Notes: generated by a model from the letters alone, not told the origin. Positions 1 through 11,244 are shown, counted from the stretch's first letter. The stretch is 64,000 nucleotides of DNA from Zarea fungicola (GCA_900169235.1 FWCC01000070.1:1-64000), one strand, 5' to 3'. A program made the numbers and translations.

Positions 1-1123
1 TCTAGATAATAGAGAGTATGCTATATGTGTTGAGAGTATTTTGGCTGCTGGAAGCTCTATTCTAGCCTTTATTATTTTGACTGGAAAGGTCCACTAGTCT
101 AAGTGGTCAGAGGTGGCCAAATTACCGCTAAATTACGTTATTGGAGTATTAGAAACTGGCTATATGAATGATTATTTGAGCCTAGATTGGCTTAAACATT
201 TTGATAAGCATACTAAATTGCAGTTATTAGGAAAAACATGGCTGCTAATTATGGATGGCTGTAGCTTGCACTATATAAGAGAATTCATTGACTATGCCTT
301 TGAGCACGATATAGTGCCTTTTGGGCTTCCGCCTAAGTTAATGCACCTTCTTTAGCCGCTTGATGCTGTTATTTTCTCTCCTATGAAGCATTGGCATTTT
401 GAGGCTGTAAATAACATGGTCTGGAATGGAATTGATAGTATCTAAAAGGAAGACTTCCTATCTGTTATTAAGGAAATTTGTATTAAAACACTAAAAAGAA
501 TGTCTATAATTAAGGCTTTTTAGCTTATAGGAATTGTTCCTCTTAATGCTGAGTAAATTCTCTGTTAGATTTGGCGTCTACACTTAGAGCCACCGCTATA
601 GCTGAATAATGAAGATATTAATATTGGGTTAAATTCTGAAGATGTAGCGCCTTCTGATGAGCTTAACTCTTTAATTTTGGGTATACCTTCTAACTCTAGG
701 AACTTTAAGAGCAGTTTTGAGTCACTTGAACGATTAGTGAAGTGACTATGTGAAGATGACGAAGATTATGAAGAAATCCATTGCCTGGGCGCTAAGATTA
801 AGAAAATGAAGAAAGGCGCTACCTCGCTAGCCGTATAGTTTGAAGAGCTCTTAAAATGGTGTAATGATATAGAAGAAGCTTAACTTGAACGTTGTAAGGC
901 AAAAAATCGACGTAATTACTATATTTAGTTAGGCGGAGTATTGTTTGTATAAGATGCGTGTACTATGATGGCTATGAGAGAAGAATAAGAGCTGGCGAAG
1001 GCCTGGAAGCGAGTTGAGCGCGAGGAGAAGGCCGCGGAACAAGAGCAAAAGAAACTAGATGCAGAACTTAAAAAATAGATAGAAGTAGAGAGCCGACGTA
1101 GGCCTATAAAACGAGCTAAATAA
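1..1123 (+). pseudogene. Decayed pogo/Fot1-like DDE transposase, 5' end cut by the window
   Basis: One reading frame (codons starting at base 2) runs without a frameshift to a TAA at 1121-1123 and reads as a pogo/Fot1 (Tc1-mariner superfamily) transposase. Recognisable pieces are WLKHFDKHT, LLIMDGCSLHY (the usual form is LLILDGHGSH), EHDIVPFGLPP and PLDAVIFSPMKHWH, followed by a charged C-terminal tail rich in K, R and E. About a dozen in-frame stops interrupt it, nearly all TAG or TAA, several where the family has glutamine, for example the TAG at 353-355 before PLDAV. The DNA is AT- and TA-rich. This pattern is what CpA to TpA change (RIP) gives. The protein cannot be made. The N-terminal part and left end lie outside the window, and no terminal repeat was found on the right. 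Confidence 0.82.
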
Positions 1124-1542
1124 TATATTTTTCCTATTTGTTGTTGATTTTTAATTCTAATTTGAAGTTAGGAAGGCGCGACGCGGTGGTCACGGCGGTG
1201 GGGTGGTCACCGTGGTGGGGAGCACCCACTACAGGATGTGGTGGGTGTTCACGTGTAGTGGATCTTCGTGGTGCTGAAACGCAATGCAAAAGCTTCGATC
1301 GGCCTGCCGAAAACAAAACCCCCATTTCTCAAATACAAAGACAGCAACATGGCATTAATGCGTTTGGGGAGCCCCCAGTACCATGGTAGTGTTATGACAG
1401 TTAGTATTCTGAGTTTTTGGTGGTAACCGCCCGATCAAATGAAACGACAGCATCTCATCTCAGGTTCAAGAAGTTGATGTACTGCAATTCATGCTTCCGC
1501 GTGTTCTCATTTGCTGCAACCAGCTCCCTTCGATACCCCTCG
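1124..1542. other. Intergenic; GT-rich segment
   Basis: This stretch separates the transposase relic from the DUF1993 gene. About 1175-1265 is unusually G/T rich with repeated GGTGG and GGTCAC words, quite unlike the AT-rich relic beside it. Short open frames on both strands here have no family resemblance. It may contain the right flank of the transposon, but no terminal inverted repeat could be recognised. Confidence 0.4.
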
Positions 1543-2046
1543 TCAATGCTCCCAACCGCCATTCCAAGGCTTCAAGTAATCTGATTTGCCCAACTGTACC
1601 CCGTTCATACGCAGGATCGAATAGACAGTCTGGAGATGAAAGAAGAAGTTTGGCATACCAAGCGATAAGATAAACTGCTTTCCTGTTCCATTTTCTCCCC
1701 AAACTTTCACCTCCTTGCTTTCTTTGCCCTCGAGAGCAGCGGGCTTGATTTCGTCAAGAAACGCCTTTAGCCGTTCGGCCCGCTCAATTAGTTGGGCCAT
1801 GGTGACAGGGCCCTCATCCTCCCAGGAAACCATGCTGTCGACGCCAAGCATCTTCAGTGACTTGGTCGCGGTGTTCCAGACAGACTGTACATGGAAGCTT
1901 AGTGGCTTCATATCCTTGATGAGAGTGGCAGAGGGGAAGGCGTCAGCATCAGCATGTTGCATCGCTTTGCTGAGCAAGTCGATGAGTACAATCGTGCCCT
2001 TGGTGAAGATGCCGACGCTGACGTCATAAATTTTTATGGTAGACAT
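1543..2046 (-). CDS. DUF1993 family protein
   Basis: A single-exon gene encoding 167 residues, starting at an ATG (CAT at 2044-2046). It resembles the DUF1993 family of small helical proteins found in bacteria and fungi. The N-terminal part (IKIYDVSVGIFTKGTIVLIDLL and the ATLIKDMKPLSFHVQ region) matches the usual beginning of the family, and the C-terminal FFFHLQTVYSILRMNGVQLGK matches its usual end, where such proteins read roughly FHxxTAYxILRHNGVxLGKxD. Length is normal. The biochemical role is unknown; a DinB-like helical fold has been suggested for the family. The gene lies just downstream of the BTB gene on the same strand, and 297 bases of non-coding DNA separate them. Confidence 0.8.
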   Translation of the reverse strand: MSTIKIYDVSVGIFTKGTIVLIDLLSKAMQHADADAFPSATLIKDMKPLSFHVQSVWNTATKSLKMLGVDSMVSWEDEGPVTMAQLIERAERLKAFLDEIKPAALEGKESKEVKVWGENGTGKQFILSLGMPNFFFHLQTVYSILRMNGVQLGKSDYLKPWNGGWEH

Positions 2047-2343
2047 TTTAAGGGGATATTTTTCACCTTTGTTTTAGGGATACTTTGAATAGGAAGAGAC
2101 GCCCGAGAAGAGTCATGGGTCGTGGAGGATTTTATTTATTTTTTAACAGCCCGTTGTTGAAACAAGGCTTTGTGGCGCAAATTCCAGGTTGAATGTTCTA
2201 TGTACGCTAATCATTGCAGCAAGATTGTGTCCTCAGTCGCCGCCGAGGAACTTTTGTAATTACTCCGCGTCATATCCAAGGAGCACTGCTAAACCAAGCA
2301 AAATACATAATATTTCGGACAGGTGAATGAGCCCGATGTTTTC

Positions 2344-3233
2344 CTAATCACGCCCAATAAGGCGGGTAAAAATATCAACCGCAAAGTCTCCCCCGCCGCG
2401 AACCAGATCTTGGAAGGCTTCGATATTCCACAGCGTCTCCAAGTGTCTTTCAACAAGGTCCATCGCCACTTTCCGTAGCATATTGTTCTCGATTTTAGTG
2501 GACTCAAAGATGAGTCTGACGCAGGCAATGAATTTTGGTGTCATTTCCTCGTCGTCCATGCACTGTTTGAGGCGATCGGTGGACAACCGCTAGAGTCCTT
2601 CTATGCCGAAAGTCTCAGCAAGCGCATAGACATGGATGTGTCGATTAATGACTTCGTCGTCTAATAAAAGTCAGTGTTCAACTTCCACTATCGAAGCAAA
2701 ATCAAAATTTACCTGGGTCAGCAATTTGGGCAGGCGACTCAGTGTCGTATATGCCTTTGTAGAGGTACTCGAACATTCGCCAGTAAGCATGTGGGCTTCC
2801 ATCGTTGTAACGGAACTCCCTGATAGCTTCGGTCTTTAGACCTCGCGTCAGGGTATCCCTGAAAATCTCACATTGCGCGGCTAGGACGAAGCTGTGTGCA
2901 GGGAGATGCAGTTCTTTGATGAAGACGCTGACATCTGAGAGAATGATGTTGTTGAAGGATCTAAAGTTCATTAGAGAGAGAACAGGACGTCAGTACCATG
3001 TGTACTTATTACTCTTTCATCATGTTTTTGAATGGCTCCATTTCTGAGCTTCCCTCTTCCCGTATAATAGCACGGGCTGCGGCCACCTTGCCGCGTCTGG
3101 TTCTGGTTTTTCGAGGTGGTTCCTCATCAGACGATGTTGCAGAGCTGCTGCTAGCACTCTCGCTGCCGCTGCTCTCACTGGAAACAAAGCCGTATGACCT
3201 CTTCTGAGGCTCGACTTTAACAGCTCGAGGCAT
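2344..3233 (-). pseudogene. BTB/POZ domain protein, three exons, in-frame stop in exon 3
   Basis: Three exons can be joined: 3233-3013 (starting MPRAVKVEPQKRSYGF), 2960-2713 and 2660-2344. Both introns (2961-3012 and 2661-2712) have GT/AG ends and keep the frame. The product has a Ser/Glu-rich N-terminal tail of about 70 residues with a basic patch (RKTRTRRGK). A BTB/POZ domain follows, shown by NIILSDVSVFIKELHLPAHSFVLAAQCEIFRD, WRMFEYLYKGIYD and VYALAETFGIEGL. In fungi such proteins are often Cul3 adaptors or of unknown role. A TAG at 2590-2592 falls right after GIEGL, where relatives continue with Lys or Gln. The frame then stays open to 2344 with plausible helical sequence. Either the gene is recently broken, or it makes a shortened protein, or the base is a sequencing error. 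I marked it as a pseudogene for the stop only. Confidence 0.65.
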
Positions 3234-4845
3234 CTTTAAGTGAATTGGTGTAAAGCTGATGGTAGTTACCTTAAGGAGATAGAAAAAAATAATTGGAGAG
3301 ATGAGATGGTGTTGCTGCAGACGCTGGATGCTCCGCCCAGCAAACGGCGACAAGAGCACTCCGACGGCCCGTACTGTCCCTTCAGCTGGCGGATTAATTA
3401 AATTCCCTCCTGCTTTGAGCTTCGATTTATTTCTTGCACTTTAGTCTATTGGGATGTAAGCCTGTTTCCATCCGAAAACTTGGCACTGTCCTCCTGTCCA
3501 CCAGGACCGTCTAGACGCGACTTCCCTGACGACAAGTCAGTGTTCCTTCCGTTTACATATGGTCAAGTACTCATCGTTTTCAATCGTTAACAGTCTGAGG
3601 CAGTGTGAATCTACTTCACCGGTTTTAGTAGCTCCCACCCAAGCGTTCATTTGTGCTAGTGACGTCTTTAAACTACCCGCCGTCAAGATGTGGTTTGCTC
3701 GCATTCTCGTTGACAATGAAAGGAGAACAAGCGGACCACTGACATAGATTGCTGACAGAGCACCGGCTTCAGGGTGGCTTGCTGCGGTGACAGCCTCTGC
3801 TAGGTGGTTTGCCTCCATCAGAAACTACCATCACTGGACTAGCAACCAACGGTTTAGAATCCTGTTTGTTATTTTCCAAAACACGGTTATCGCGTATGTT
3901 TAAGTAACTACTTTTAGTATGGCATTGTCATATAAAGGAAATGAACCCGCCGTTCTCTATGGACCACGGCTACACATACTATGCATCAATCCCACCTCTA
4001 CCGGTTGCAGAGACTGACGAAGACTGGACGAAGACTGGACGAAGACCGAATGGAGACCGAATGGAGACCGAATGGAGACCGAATTCCAACGTTCTATCAT
4101 TCTAGGATTTTCTTCAAATTATCCTAGTTGCCCATGCTGTTCTTCGAAGAGGAGTAAGCCGCCCAGAATCATGATTAGCGGTCTCCCGAACATCGCATTT
4201 GCCATCGGCGGTTCATTCATTCATTTGCAAGAGAAGCTTCCAGTTGACTTCGCCATAGTAACATACAGTGAGTCTGAAGCAGCTGAGATATTTTTGATGG
4301 GCAGGCATCCACCGAGAAGTTCATTGGGTATAGTATTATCCAACTCATGCGAGCTTGCGTTGGTACCAATACGGTCCACAAGTTAACTATTGGCCTGTGG
4401 TGGAGAATTTTAACTAATGCTTTCTCCCCAGAGTCGTATCAGTAGTAGAATGGGAGTGTCTGGCAACCAATCGTTTATGAGCAAGAAGATGAGAAGAGCG
4501 TCGGCCATTAACGAGAATGTGCATGCCTTTGGAATGGTGGTGAATGTCAGGATCTCTTTTACTATCAGCACGAAGTTTGTGAAAAGGTGGAATCGCAATG
4601 CAGTAGTAACCATTAACTTGCAAGGAAGTGAATAAGAAGCAGTTATGAAATCTACAACAAAGTTACATAAAGTAGTTAATTATGCATGAGCCCTTTACCT
4701 GGGATGAGTCACCGGAACAGTAACTAAAATCATGAACCGAGTTAAAATGGGGCAAATAGCTGTTAGTGGCGGTTCTGTTTCGGTGCTTGGGGTCGGTGAT
4801 TGGCTCTGGGAAGCAAGCATCTCGTAGAAAGCTGTACTTATTAAT
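3234..4845. other. Intergenic, 1.6 kb, with weak ORFs and a tandem repeat
   Basis: This lies between the divergent BTB gene and bZIP gene. It contains the 11-bp tandem array described separately. Short frames on the minus strand near 3537-3818 and 4410-4613 (the latter hydrophobic) have no recognisable family, and stops interrupt them or no ATG supports them. They could be the remains of a membrane-protein gene, but I cannot show it. Confidence 0.35.
4016..4081. repeat. 11-bp tandem repeat, six units in two variants
   Basis: Six consecutive 11-bp units fill this interval. The first two read GACGAAGACTG, the third GACGAAGACCG, and the last three AATGGAGACCG. The units share a GAGAC/GAAGAC core and the change from one variant to the other happens at a single unit border. 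The array is in non-coding DNA. Confidence 0.9.
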
Positions 4846-5669
4846 ATGGGCGGCTGCTCTTCAGTTCAAATTCTTTCTCTCCCTCATTCACCACCTCTCT
4901 CTTCTACGCCGTATCTAGTAAATAGTTTGGCCTCGCACACGAGGCCAACCACACTCTGAGACAATGGGATCAGCAGCCGCCGCAAGTGCCTGCTGTTCCC
5001 GCCAGCTCATCCTCTGAGCATTCTACCGAGAGATTTTCTCGGTCTGCCTGGGGAGACGGCGAAGGAGGGCCCTACCAGCACTTTTTTATTCCAGAGCAGT
5101 TTGCGAACTCCTCCAATTCTTCATGGTGGTTGACACATTCCTTTTTGGACATAAATCAGCCGCAGCTCGATGTTGACGGTATTGATTGGCCCTTAGACGA
5201 GGAACTTCTACCAGCGATAACCACTGTTGCCAGCACTACTGCCTTCGCTCCCTCGGCACTGGAACCACAAGCGTACACGCCTAGCACCGCCGTCGCCACG
5301 ACGGACTGGCCCGTGGGCTTTGGCATGTTTGACAGCAACCATCCGACGGTAGAGAGCAACGCCAGCGGCAATAGTGGCACCGGCTCTCAGTTCACGCAGA
5401 CAACGTCCACCCTTTCCCATCGACGTGCTGATGTATACCACAGACACGTCGATCCAGAACTGGCCTTGAAGAGACAGCGAAATAAGGTTGCCGCGCAAAA
5501 GTACAGGCAAAAGAAACTCGACCGAATTTCGGAGCTCGAGCTGGAAGTGGCCGAAGTCAAGAGTGAAAGAGATGAGCTTCGGATCCAGTTGGCAAAGCAA
5601 GAGGCTGAGACGGCTGCTTTGAGGGAGATGTTGAAATTGGCAAACCCTGGAGGAATGAGTGGGAGTTAG
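4846..5669 (+). CDS. bZIP transcription factor
   Basis: The main exon, 4961-5669, has no usable ATG near its start. An ATG at 4846 followed by 4846-4910, an intron 4911-4960 (GT...AG, 50 nt) and 4961-5669 restores the frame across the junction and gives 257 residues beginning MGGCSSVQILSLPHSPP. The N-terminal two thirds are Ser/Thr/Pro-rich with acidic patches, as in an activation domain. Near the C-terminus the basic region KRQRNKVAAQKYRQKKLDR shows the N-x7-R signature of bZIP proteins. A leucine-zipper heptad pattern follows (ISELELEVAEVKSERDELRIQL). The protein should bind DNA as a dimer in the nucleus; its target is not evident. The basic region is not a close match to the GCN4/CPC1 type. 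The bZIP call is strong, the first exon moderate. Confidence 0.8.
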
Positions 5670-8269
5670 CTTCTTCTTCGTCGTTTTTTGGGTGATCTTT
5701 GGCGGTATCTTTTTGTATATGCTTTTGGTGCTTTGTTATGCTTTCAAGGAGACTTTTATTCGTTTATTTGATGTTCATCCGAACTCGCCCCATTTGTAAA
5801 TTTTCAGACGATGTCGGCTCAAACATATCTTCATAACAGTTCTGCAGAATGACAGAAGAAGCATTCGGATTTTGAGAAGTGTTGTCCATCACGAGTGTTC
5901 AAAGTGGTCGCATTTATAAGTGACGGAAAGACTCTCACCTGACGGAGCATCTGAAATATTCAAGCTTAACCATGAGGGTTATTTTACTGATGATGCTGCT
6001 TTTTTGGTTCAAAGTCTATGTCTATATAATACCACTATCTGGTGTTCTTCTCTTGGCCATGTATTCAGGCATCTGTCAAAAATGATACATCTGTTGATCA
6101 CACTGTTAGGGGCCCAAGCCAGGCACCCGATGTTGATTCGTAGCAGCCAAATATGCACGACGGATATGAACATGCGATGATTCATTTCGAGTGTATTCTA
6201 TAGTCGATAGGGCTGTCTTGCGGTTTTTGCCTGCTACACAAGAAAGCAGGTGGGGTATTTGATGGGATGATGGGGAATGAATCATTCTGAAAGCTGGCCA
6301 ATCGCCATCAAAGCAGATACCTAACCCCGCCGCTACGTGCGGAAGCCTGTGAATCATAATAAATATTTGTAGGTGATACAAGACGGTTGGAACAATAGCA
6401 GCTACATTAACGCCGGGGACAATCTTGGAAGTAGTGTATCGTTTGGTACATCTAAGCAACCAATGCCCCTCGCAGAGACGAATCAAGATCTATGCAAGGG
6501 CTGGCCAAGGGAAATTGGAACGTAGAAACGGAGAATCCCGGTAAAGAATAAAATTTCTACACACAATAATCTCCGAAGCCAGAATACTATTACCAGTGTA
6601 ATTTGATGTCAAGCTGAAGGCGAGCTTGTCAGGTACGCATCTTCGTCTGGGCGTTACCCCCAGGCAATAAAAAAAGGAATGGAATCGCATTCACAATCAG
6701 TTATTGTGGTTATCAATATAATCGACGTTTATGCTTTTAGGAAGTTCTTCCTGCGTTCTCCTCGCAGCAACATGTCGCAGCGTTGAATTGCTGGGTAGCT
6801 CCCAGGCCGGCCGGATGCTCCAACTTGTTGGTGAGCTTGGAAGCAAACCCCAGACATCATTATTCCATGTCCTCCAAATCCCAGCTGTAGTACTGCTGGA
6901 TATAAAGAATAATAAACTTCTACCATTTCTTTTCCTTGCTAACCTGCGCTTTGCCTTCAACATTGACAGTCATGTAACAATCTGCGAAGGGAGAGGTATC
7001 CGCTCCTGGCAGCGAAGAGCCGCTGTGTGCTTGGACAGCGGATGAAAGTTAAGAAGCGGTGCAACAAATAGAGATTGCAAAGAAGCTGGTAATTTACCAA
7101 ACGCAATTCATGGCGAATGCCTCGTCCTGTATTACAAACATCGTCTCTACCCATCTCGTACAGCTACAACAGCATGGCGGTGGATGATGTCTTCCCTTTA
7201 CAGATGGGTAGGTATAGGCAGATAAATTGCATCGACCAGGTTTGAGAATAGTCTTCCAACAGCTTCCTTTGACAGCTCCGTGTCGGAATTGTAGGCCGCT
7301 GGAATGCAAGAGTGCAGGTTTTGGCGTCAGATCGTTCTACAGTTGAAACCCCCAATCTTAAAGTTGGCGAAGCAACCAATCGAAGTGCCAGTAGCCTCAT
7401 CAGCCACCTCAACTGCTGGTAAAATTCGAGCATGTGTTAACAGGAACCTATTTGACTGCGGCGTGACCGTGTAGAGAGCAATCGCTGCGAGTTGAAGTAG
7501 AAATCGCTTGTGGCAAGGTACGTTCCTACCTACAGTGGGTCACAAGTAATTCCGCTCAAAGGCCCATTTTCCACCAAAATGCTCCATTTTTAAAAGCCAA
7601 TAGCTATGCCAATAGAACAAATAAAAAGCCATAATAAAGTATTTTCTATAGACTATTAACTAGATTTTATAAGAGTTATTTTTTTTATATCTTTAAATAG
7701 TTTTCTAAGTGAGAAATCTATTAATTAATCTAGCTAGTCTAAAAATTATACCATTTTACTAGTAAATTTTAGTCTACCATTTTACTTATTTAGTTAATAA
7801 GATTAATTGGCGGGTTATAAATATATATAAAATATTATTTAGGCTATAAAGGAATTAGTATATTTTTATACTACTACTTTATTAACTCGGTATTGTATAT
7901 CTGCTTAATAAAAATGTAGCATTTTGATGGAAAGTGGGGCTGTGAGCAGAATTACCTGGACCTACTTGTAAGTTATAGCAGGCTAATAAATAGGACCTTG
8001 GCACACTGTCCGTCCCTGTTACCTAATAAAGTTAGAGTGGCGTTGGAGCAGTTGGGCGCGCGTCGCTCATTAAAACTCCACCACGCATTTACGCGCTCTC
8101 CGCGACCCACGCATATGACAAGCTGGCTTGTGAACTTCATATCCTAGACACTTCAATCTCGCAACCAGACTATCCCTGTCCCCCATTCGTGTTGGAAACG
8201 AAGGAATATATAACAGGAGAAGATTTTTAGCACATAGGGCCGGCTTGCGCCAGGAAAAAAATTCTCAAG
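5670..8269. other. Intergenic, 2.6 kb, includes a MITE-like element
   Basis: No open frame here is convincing; those present (for example the minus-strand frame 6106-6486) match no family I recognise. The right part, 7563-7938, is an AT-rich element with inverted ends, listed separately. The last 300 bases form the promoter and 5' leader of POB3 and contain several ACGCG-type words around 8090-8110. Confidence 0.5.
7563..7938. mobile_element. MITE-like element with 28-bp terminal inverted repeats
   Basis: The left end, 7563-7590, and the reverse complement of the right end, 7911-7938, agree at 25 of 28 positions; both contain the core CAAAATGCT. The 376-bp interior is extremely AT-rich with many TA steps and has no open frame. 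Size, inverted ends and lack of coding capacity fit a miniature inverted-repeat element, probably altered by RIP. No clear target-site duplication is visible at the outer edges. The responsible transposase family is not known; the relic at 1-1123 cannot be compared because its ends are missing. Confidence 0.7.
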
Positions 8270-10243
8270 ATGACTGCCATGTGAGTCTGCGCAAACTCTT
8301 TTGCCTTCCAAAAGTCCCACGCCGCTCCTTACCTCAGTTTTATGATTGATTTGCACCGTCGCGCTAGGAAGCCCTGGCCGTGGCAATACGCCATGCCGCA
8401 TTACTGACGTTCATCTCATCGATAGTGAGAGCTTCGACAGTATTTTTCTAGACCTCTCTAAGGAGAGCGGCCGTTGCCGATTTGCAGAGACTGGTTTCGG
8501 CTGGAAACCAAACGGCGGCGGCGATACCTTCACCCTCGACCACAACAATATCAGTAGCGCACAATGGAGTAAAGTTGCTAAGGGATACGAAATTCGAATT
8601 CTCCAACGTAACTCTGGCATTATCCAGCTCGATGGCTTCCAGCAGGAGGACTACGACCGTCTTAGCAAGGTGTTCAAAAACTGGTACAGCACTGCCCTTG
8701 AGAACAAGGAGCACGCTCTGCGTGGTTGGAACTGGGGGAAGGCCGAATTCTCCAAGGCAGAAATCACCTTTAACGTTCAGAACCGTCCCGCTTTTGAGCT
8801 CCCCTATGCCGAGATCGGCAACACAAACCTGGCTGGTCGTAATGAAGTAGCTGTGGAAATGTCGCTACCCCAGGACGGCAACGACAATGCTGCGGCTACC
8901 GGAAAGGGCAAGAAGGCTGCTGCTGGTAAGGACCAACTTGTTGAGATGCGCTTCTATGTTCCTGGCACCACCGCCAAGAAGGACGCCGAGGGCGAGGATG
9001 GCGATGGTGGCAGCGATCAAGAACTACCAGAAAAGAACGCAGCCACATTGTTTTACGAAACCTTGATGGAGAAGGCGGAGATTGGTGAGATGGCCGGCGA
9101 TACTATTGCCACATTTCTGGATGTTCTGCACCTCACACCCAGGTATGTAACAACAAGCAAACATCCCAGCACAAAAACGTTCTCAAGCTAATCATGGCAA
9201 CAGAGGTCGTTTCGATATCGACATGTATGAAGCCTCGTTTCGACTCCGCGGTAAAACGTACGACTACAAAATTCAATACGACGCCATCAAGAAGTTTATG
9301 GTTCTACCCAAGCCTGACGAGATGCACTGCATGCTTTGCATTGGTCTGGATCCTCCCCTTCGCCAGGGTCAAACAAGATACCCCTTTGTTGTAATGCAAT
9401 TCAAGAAAGATGAGGAAGTGACAATTGACCTCAATCTGGATGAGGCTACGCTAGAGGGCAAGTACAAGGACAAGTTGGATGCTCACTACGAAGAGCCTCT
9501 ACACCATGTCGTGGCCAAGATTTTCCGTGGTCTTGCCAACAAGAAAATTTCATCTCCCGCGAAGGACTTCATCACGTACGTTATACATGACATTGCAATC
9601 TACCCTCACTTTCCACTGACATGATATCTTTTCCCTTGATAGTCACCGCAGTCAATACGGCATCAAGTGCTCGATCAAAGCGAGCGAGGGATTTCTGTAC
9701 TGCCTAGAGAAAGCGTTCATGTTTGTGCCCAAGCCGGCCACATACATTGCCTATGAGCAGACTCAGTCGATTACCTTTTCTCGTGTCGGTGGTGCCGTAT
9801 CTACGCTGTCCACTTTTGACATTACTGTCGCAATGAAGGGTGGCGCTGGCTCGTCGCAATTTAGCAACATTAATCGTGAAGACTTAAAGGCGCTCGAGAC
9901 ATTTTTCAAGCTCAAGGGCCTGCGTGTGAAGAATGAAATTGATGACGACGCCAAACTTCTTGCTGCAGCACTGCGCGAGCAAGACATGGAAGAGTCGGAT
10001 GACGAGGTTGTTAAGGGGGGCGCCGATCGCGGCTCTGCTGATGAAGATGAGGAAAGTGTGGACGAAGATTTCCATGCGGATACTGAGAGTGACATTAGCG
10101 ACCCCGAAGCCAGTGATGACGACAGTGCTGCTGGGTCTGACAGTGCCGCTGGTGAGAGCGACGTTGACGACGAGGACATGGACGGGGATGATGGAGAAGA
10201 TGACGAGGATGAGCGTCCAAAGAAGAAGAAGAAGACGGCCTAA
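8270..10243 (+). CDS. POB3: FACT complex subunit Pob3
   Basis: Four exons, 8270-8280, 8426-9142, 9204-9575 and 9643-10243, join in frame to 566 residues, a normal length for fungal Pob3. The first exon is only 11 nt (ATGACTGCCAT); splicing gives MTAIESFDSIFLDLSKESGRCRF, the canonical start of the family. The order is the N-terminal Pob3/SSRP1 domain with GFGWKPNGGG, the middle tandem-PH region (RFDIDMYEASFRLRGKTYDY, then SHRSQYGIKCSIKASEG), and a long Asp/Glu tail ending in KKKKK. As usual in fungi there is no HMG box; Nhp6-type proteins supply that function. With Spt16 it forms FACT, which handles H2A-H2B during transcription and replication in the nucleus. The acidic tail is intact. Confidence 0.95.
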
Positions 10244-11244
10244 TTTCTCACACACGACGAATCTGAATGCGAGACAAAGTGGCGCGAAGCAGATATTGCC
10301 TCAAACCATTAAAGCTGTATTACACAGGAGGGCAAAGCCACCCTTTTGTGCATTAAATAGCAACTGGGTAGAAACCGCCAGGCATCATGTATTTGGACAA
10401 TGGATAGCGAGAGAGAAGATGCAATGCAAAGTGGCGTTGAGGTCCTTTTTTGGTCAAATCAATAATTTTGCTTTTTTTTTGGCTGGCTGGCTGGCCTTCG
10501 ACTTTCGAGTGAGCCTACTGTCCTAGGCATATTAATGAGGGGAAAAAAGCCCAGTATCTCCAACGGCTTTTGTCTGGCAGTGTTTGTTTAGCATCATTCT
10601 CGAGGAATGCCGTGTACTTTGCACTTTTGCACTTTCAAACGCCAGGGCTCGAACAAGAAGGAAGGCATTAGATATCTGATCAGCATTCAACATTGAAGTA
10701 ACTAGTGTGTGCGTGGTCACTAGGCGCTATAATTCCGTAGAAGAGCATCTTTCTGTCCAAAAAGAGGACTCGGGGATAGCCCCTGAGTAAAGAAAAATAA
10801 ATAACAAGATGTTCCGTTTTTGGGTTCCATACCGGAATCCCCTTCCCAATCCAAAAAAAAAAAATCAAAAAAGTATGCGCCTATGTAACGACCGTGGCGA
10901 TGCGTAGTGTTTCGTAACAAAATGTGCTGAAACCATAAAGGAGAATTTTGCAAGTCTAATTGCTTTTCTTTCCGCCCAAATATCCCCTTTCTGAACAGCA
11001 AGTATTTTAAAACACACAGAAAACAAAAATAGAGAAACGCCAGTTTATAAGAAAGGAAAGAATGCCTAGAGAGGCATATTGATCGAAACGTTCATCGTGA
11101 CAGTCGGTGTGAGGGGTGGAAAATGTAGCGCTTTTTTTTGTCCATTGGTATGACAAATGCAAGAATGGGTTGAAAAAAAGTAGAATCAGAAAATAGAGAT
11201 AAAAAATAACAGTTAATAGAGTAGCACCAGCCAGGCAAGCGGTG
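10244..11244. other. Intergenic between converging genes
   Basis: This kilobase lies between the 3' ends of POB3 (plus strand) and the gene at 11245-13767 (minus strand). It holds several homopolymer runs (A-runs near 10855-10870, T-runs near 10470) suited to 3' UTRs, and no gene I can support. Confidence 0.5.

Noticed and set aside
3537..3818. 93-codon frame on the minus strand
   Set aside because: It has an ATG but no recognisable family, lies alone in repeat-bearing DNA and has no splice partner I could find.
4072..4635. Hydrophobic frames on the minus strand, possibly a membrane-protein relic
   Set aside because: Stops and frame changes interrupt them and no motif identifies a family, so even a pseudogene call is not supported.
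6106..6486. 126-codon minus-strand frame
   Set aside because: No domain or motif; composition does not look coding and nothing joins to it.
9763..10179. Ser-rich minus-strand frame of 138 codons
   Set aside because: It is the antisense shadow of the Asp/Glu-rich tail of POB3.
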